This document shows positions 6,365 to 9,793 of a DNA stretch of 9,793 nucleotides, in pieces. Where the stretch lies: positions 1-9,793 of the forward strand of contig JBDSYA010000135.1 of assembly GCA_039925865.1 (NCBI GenBank). Direction: 5' to 3'. Source of the DNA: JBDSYA01 sp039925865 (GTDB taxonomy: Bacteria; Bacteroidota; Ignavibacteria; Tepidaquicellales; Tepidaquicellaceae). The notes beneath the pieces are model-generated. The model was not told the DNA's origin and did not search any database. It worked only from the letters and a program-made list of their open reading frames with translations. The position numbers and the translations under genes were made by a program. Each line of letters opens with the position of its first letter. Position 1 is the first letter of the stretch.

Positions 6365-6384
6365 ATTATCTTTAAAAATACTTA

Positions 6385-8997
6385 ATGATCCTATCTTACC
6401 GCAGTAAGAAAATTTACAATAAAATATTATACATATTTTTAATATTGTGTAATTCCGGTATTGCATTTTCTCAGATCAAAGTGTTTGAAAGACCTACCCA
6501 GGCAAATCTCAAAGACATCGGACTTTTTTTTGAAAGTGAAACAAGAAGTAAGATCTATCTGAACGGGCAATGGGATATTTCATTTAATGAAGGAAAGAAT
6601 TTCAGCAAATTCATTGTTCCTATCGCATTTGATCATAAAGGTAATTCACAATTCAGGCACAAATTTACAATTCCTGAAGAACTCGCAGGTTCGCACAGCT
6701 TTATTTTTGTAGCTGAAGGAATTGAATATGAATCCGAAGTTAAGATCAATAACAATTTTGTTTCAAATCATACCGGCGGCTTTTCACCGATAATTGTACC
6801 TCTCTCTGACGGAATTATTTCAGTCAATAATGAGATCGTTATAACTGTTAACAGCAGTCTGGATTTCAAAAATACAATTCCCCTTTCAAACCAAATAAAC
6901 TATTCCCGCATTTACGGCGGCATTAACAAAGACATCTATATAATTGCCGTCCCCAGGTTATTTATTTTAAAAAATTATATAAAATATTCAATTGATAACT
7001 TATTATCGGTAAAGCTGAAAAATTTTATTGATATTAAATCATCAGACTTGAATCAATACCGAGACACTTCCAAAACAAAAGAATTTTTTCTTCAGACAAA
7101 AGTATTTAAAAGATCTGACAATTCTGAAACCGGAGTAAGTGAAAAAAAGAAATTCAGTATCGGAGATAATAATTCGATAAAAGATCTGAACGAATTAACA
7201 ATTAATAATCCTGTAATCTGGACTCCCGAAACTCCTGAGCTTTATATAATTAAAACACTGATAACCGATAAAGAAGATAATATCATTGATGAACAGATTA
7301 TTGAAACCGGATTCACAAATTTAACCGTGAGGAATAATCAGATCTTTCAAAGCGGTAAACAAATTAAATTAAATGGTATTAATTATTATGAGGACCAGTT
7401 AAAATTTGCTTCTGCTCTTGAATACTCTGAAACTGAAAAAGATCTGATGAATATAAAAACGATGGGATTCAATGCTGTCAGGGTGCCGGGCAGATGCTCG
7501 CATCCTTACATTGTTAATTTATGCAACCGCTTAGGCTTATACCTCATGCAGGAAATACCATTCAATGAAACTGATGAAGTACTTATTGAAAATGATAAGT
7601 ATGTAAGACTTGCGCTTAATTACATTTCGGATATGGTTGAAAGAGATAAAAATTCACCGTGTATCTTTGCATGGGGACTTGGAAATGATTTTAATGTGTC
7701 AGGAAACGCTGCTCTGAATTATGTTAAGTCAGCTTCAGCATTAATAGATTCTGTTGATAAGAGATTTAAATATTATACTTCAAGACCTTATAATGAAGAC
7801 ATCTGCTCCGAAGAAGTGAATTTTGTCGGGATCAATTTTTACGGGAATAATTTTGAGCACATCAAAACTTCTGTTGCCGATCTGACAAACAATAAGAAGC
7901 CTTCAGAAAACAGAAAGAACAGAAATCTCTTTGTGTCAGCTTACGGTCTGAACATTCAGAACAGTAATGCGAATGGATTTAGCGACATTAAATCACAGGA
8001 AGCACAGATGAAATTTCTTAATGAATGTTACGGAAAAATATCCCAGACAATTTTTGGAAATTTTATTTCGTCTTACGCAGACTGGAATTCTGAAGATCCG
8101 CTTAACTTTCCCATGGATTCAAACAATTATTTAAAAACTAACGGCCTCTTCACAATTGGCCGTGAACAGAAACGTTCAACGGATTTTGTTAAAAGGGTTT
8201 TGAATAATGAAGATCTGCCACGGATACAGGAAGGAAATAATGTGCCGGAATTTCCATACATCTTTCTTATAGCCGGTATTACTATGATAGTGATACTTGT
8301 TTATTTTATTAATCGCGACCGGAAATTCCGATCAGGATTGATCAGATGTCTTTACAAACCAACTTATTTTTTCTCTCTTGTGAAAGACCAGATGATCATA
8401 CCGACAGGGTATAATCTGCTTCTGTCACTGTCAATTTCAGTCGGGCTGGCACTGTTTTTTGCGTCTATATTTTATTTTTACAGGGAGAATAATTCTTTCG
8501 ATATGGTCCTTGCGAAGATTTTCACAAATGATAATTTGAAAACGACATTTAGTAATATAGTAAATAATAAATTCTATCTGATAACCACTTTAACAGCTTT
8601 AAATCTTTTTCTTACTTTCCTGACGGCGCTTCTGCTTTACTTTATTTCTTTTTATACAAAAGGCAGATCATATTTCAAAAATATTTACACTGTTTGTGTA
8701 TGGTCAACATTACCTATGATCTTCTTTTTGTTTGTCGGGACAGTTTTATATAAAATTGCTGAAACAAATCCATCATTCATAAAAATATCCCTCTGGATAT
8801 TTTTTATCCTGTACATTCTTTATTTGAACAGAATAATAATGGGGACAAAATCCTTATTTGAATTAAGGACCGGAAAAGTTTATTTGTATGGAATCATTAT
8901 CATATTTGTTATTTTTGCAATAATATATTCTTACTTTTCATTTTTTACAGGAGCACTTGAAACAATGGATCTCGTTTCCTATTTAACAAATAATTAA
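6385..8997 (+). CDS. Exported GH2-fold pseudoenzyme fused to a Yip1-like membrane domain
   Basis: The 870-residue protein begins with a signal peptide (basic residues 6-13, hydrophobic 14-29, likely cut near Ser29-Gln30). A family 2 glycoside hydrolase fold follows: a jelly-roll sugar-binding domain (about 55-190) ending RIYGGINKDIYII (175-187), an Ig-like domain (about 192-315) with IWTPETPELY (278-287), and a TIM barrel (about 320-607). Barrel landmarks are GFNAVRVPG (361-369), RDKNSPCIFAWGLGND (420-435), VGINFYG (481-487), FVSAYG (516-521) and NGLFTIGREQK (586-596). Family enzymes need Glu at 435 (NE, acid/base) and 519 (EYG, nucleophile); here they are Asp and Ala, so hydrolysis is unlikely. 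Six membrane helices follow (about 624-642, 676-699, 730-755, 768-789, 799-816, 832-853), the last five resembling a Yip1 domain. Basic NRDRKFR after helix 1 places the GH2 part outside. A carbohydrate-sensing or binding role is inference. The ATG fits the signal peptide. Confidence 0.88.
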   Translation: MILSYRSKKIYNKILYIFLILCNSGIAFSQIKVFERPTQANLKDIGLFFESETRSKIYLNGQWDISFNEGKNFSKFIVPIAFDHKGNSQFRHKFTIPEELAGSHSFIFVAEGIEYESEVKINNNFVSNHTGGFSPIIVPLSDGIISVNNEIVITVNSSLDFKNTIPLSNQINYSRIYGGINKDIYIIAVPRLFILKNYIKYSIDNLLSVKLKNFIDIKSSDLNQYRDTSKTKEFFLQTKVFKRSDNSETGVSEKKKFSIGDNNSIKDLNELTINNPVIWTPETPELYIIKTLITDKEDNIIDEQIIETGFTNLTVRNNQIFQSGKQIKLNGINYYEDQLKFASALEYSETEKDLMNIKTMGFNAVRVPGRCSHPYIVNLCNRLGLYLMQEIPFNETDEVLIENDKYVRLALNYISDMVERDKNSPCIFAWGLGNDFNVSGNAALNYVKSASALIDSVDKRFKYYTSRPYNEDICSEEVNFVGINFYGNNFEHIKTSVADLTNNKKPSENRKNRNLFVSAYGLNIQNSNANGFSDIKSQEAQMKFLNECYGKISQTIFGNFISSYADWNSEDPLNFPMDSNNYLKTNGLFTIGREQKRSTDFVKRVLNNEDLPRIQEGNNVPEFPYIFLIAGITMIVILVYFINRDRKFRSGLIRCLYKPTYFFSLVKDQMIIPTGYNLLLSLSISVGLALFFASIFYFYRENNSFDMVLAKIFTNDNLKTTFSNIVNNKFYLITTLTALNLFLTFLTALLLYFISFYTKGRSYFKNIYTVCVWSTLPMIFFLFVGTVLYKIAETNPSFIKISLWIFFILYILYLNRIIMGTKSLFELRTGKVYLYGIIIIFVIFAIIYSYFSFFTGALETMDLVSYLTNN

Positions 8998-9101
8998 GTT
9001 TTAAAAAATCTTTCGCTGTTGTTTTAAAATTTTAAAATAAATTATCCCTGCATTAAAAGGTTTTAGCAGAAACGGTAATTAATCTTACAGGTTTTTATAA
9101 A
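8998..9101. other. Spacer before smc with an AT-only palindrome
   Basis: The spacer contains TTTTAAAATTTTAAAA (9022-9037), a perfect 16-base palindrome of A and T only. It cannot make a stable terminator hairpin. No Shine-Dalgarno or convincing promoter is seen ahead of smc, so read-through from the upstream gene is possible. Confidence 0.4.
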
Positions 9102-9793
9102 ATGTATTTATCTAAACTGGAAATTTTCGGTTTTAAATCTTTTGCTGATAAAACAACAATTGAGTTTGACAGCGGCGTTTCTGCCATCGTTGGTCCTAAT
9201 GGTTCGGGTAAATCTAATATTGTGGATGCTTTGCGATGGGTGCTTGGTGAACAGGGAGACAAAGTACTGCGAAGCGGCAAGCGCGAGGATATTGTATTTA
9301 ACGGAACAAAATTCCGCAAATCACTGAGTGTTGCCGAAGTTGCTGTGACAATACAGAATAATAAAGGAAAACTTTCTACAGAATATTCGGAAGTACAGAT
9401 AGCCAGAAGATTTTACAGAAGCGGTGATACAGAATATTTTCTTAACGGTACAAAAGTTCGTCTTAAGGATATTAAAGAATTATTCGCAGATACGGGAATT
9501 GGTCCCGATGCTTATTCGGTAATTGAATTAAAAATGGTTGAGACCATACTTTCAGATATTAAGCATGAAAGAAGAAAATTATTCGAAGAAGCCGCAGGAG
9601 TTGTATCTTATAAACATAACCGTGATCTGACTTATAATCGTCTCGATGCAGTACATGAATCACTTCTAAGAGTTAACGACATTATCAGGGAAAAGCAAAG
9701 GAATGTGAACGCACTTGAAAGACAGGTCAAGCGGAATGAAGAAGCAAAGGTAGTTTCCGAAGATCTGAAACAGCTGGAATTAAAAGTCGGGAA
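9102..9793 (+). CDS. smc: Chromosome segregation protein SMC, N-terminal part (runs off the window)
   Basis: SMC is the ATPase of the bacterial condensin complex, working with ScpA and ScpB to compact and separate chromosomes. The first 230 codons are present and the frame is open to the window edge; full SMC is usually about 1,150-1,200 residues. MYLSKLEIFGFKSFADKT (1-18) is the standard start. Walker A GPNGSGKS is at 31-38, followed by NIVDALRWVLGEQ (39-51). DTGIGPDAYSVIELKMVE (130-147) and RRKLFEEAAGV (157-167) come before the first coiled coil, which starts near residue 170. The IELKM wording replaces the common IGQGK and, as I recall, is typical of Bacteroidota SMCs. The ATG at 9102 is fixed by the conserved N-terminus. 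A minus-strand frame across this region is a shadow. Confidence 0.97.
   Translation, partial: MYLSKLEIFGFKSFADKTTIEFDSGVSAIVGPNGSGKSNIVDALRWVLGEQGDKVLRSGKREDIVFNGTKFRKSLSVAEVAVTIQNNKGKLSTEYSEVQIARRFYRSGDTEYFLNGTKVRLKDIKELFADTGIGPDAYSVIELKMVETILSDIKHERRKLFEEAAGVVSYKHNRDLTYNRLDAVHESLLRVNDIIREKQRNVNALERQVKRNEEAKVVSEDLKQLELKVG

Larger units (their letters stand above)
5982..6384. other. Divergent intergenic region, 403 bases, no gene
   Basis: This gap lies between pheT (minus) and the GH2-like gene (plus), so it must hold both promoters, and terminators are not expected. It contains repeated and palindromic DNA listed separately: an AT-rich nested palindrome, a GC-rich palindrome and a direct repeat. 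The longest plus-strand frame from an ATG near the GC-rich palindrome is 19 codons and does not look coding. The pheT side has TATATTCG ending 5 bases before the ATG, a weak -7-like match that would give a nearly leaderless mRNA. Confidence 0.7.

Noticed and set aside
6385..6474. Lipoprotein signal (Cys22) in the GH2-like protein
   Set aside because: The residues before Cys22 (LIL) do not satisfy the lipobox, which needs a small residue at -1. An ordinary signal peptide cut near residue 29-30 fits better.
9095..9319. Minus-strand 74-codon frame at the smc start
   Set aside because: It overlaps the Walker A region of SMC in antisense and has no independent support.

Overview
The window comes from an AT-rich genome with short, mostly Shine-Dalgarno-poor spacers and Bacteroidota-type protein variants. 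The start of SMC reads IELKMVE where most bacterial SMCs read IGQGK, and RNase Y, ZapA and PheT occur together without pheS. A member of the Bacteroidota / Ignavibacteria-Chlorobi side of the FCB group is the best guess. This is inferred from protein style and gene order, as no rRNA is present.

Left block (118-5981, all on the minus strand, transcribed right to left): pheT (Phe-tRNA synthetase beta chain), a small uncharacterised coiled-coil protein, zapA (FtsZ-ring factor), a structured non-coding RNA that by position and shape is most likely 6S RNA, rny (membrane-anchored RNase Y) and coaE (last step of CoA synthesis). These are housekeeping genes for translation, division, RNA turnover and cofactor supply. 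The RNA occupies 2531-2764 and has a U-tract beyond each end of its closing stem, so it probably also separates zapA from rny transcription.

Divergent intergenic region (5982-6384): about 400 bases without a gene. It holds a nested AT-rich palindrome, a 46-base GC-rich palindrome of a mobile or dispersed type, and two copies of a perfect 25-base direct repeat. The second copy contains a sigma70-like promoter pointing at the next gene.

Right block (plus strand): an 870-residue exported protein with the full fold of a family 2 glycoside hydrolase, but with both catalytic glutamates replaced (Asp435, Ala519), fused to a six-helix membrane region resembling a Yip1 domain. This apparent membrane-tethered pseudoenzyme is the most unusual thing in the window. 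It is followed by the first 230 codons of smc (chromosome condensation), which runs off the right edge.

The first 117 bases hold no gene and carry a short TCTGCGA-type repeat cluster.
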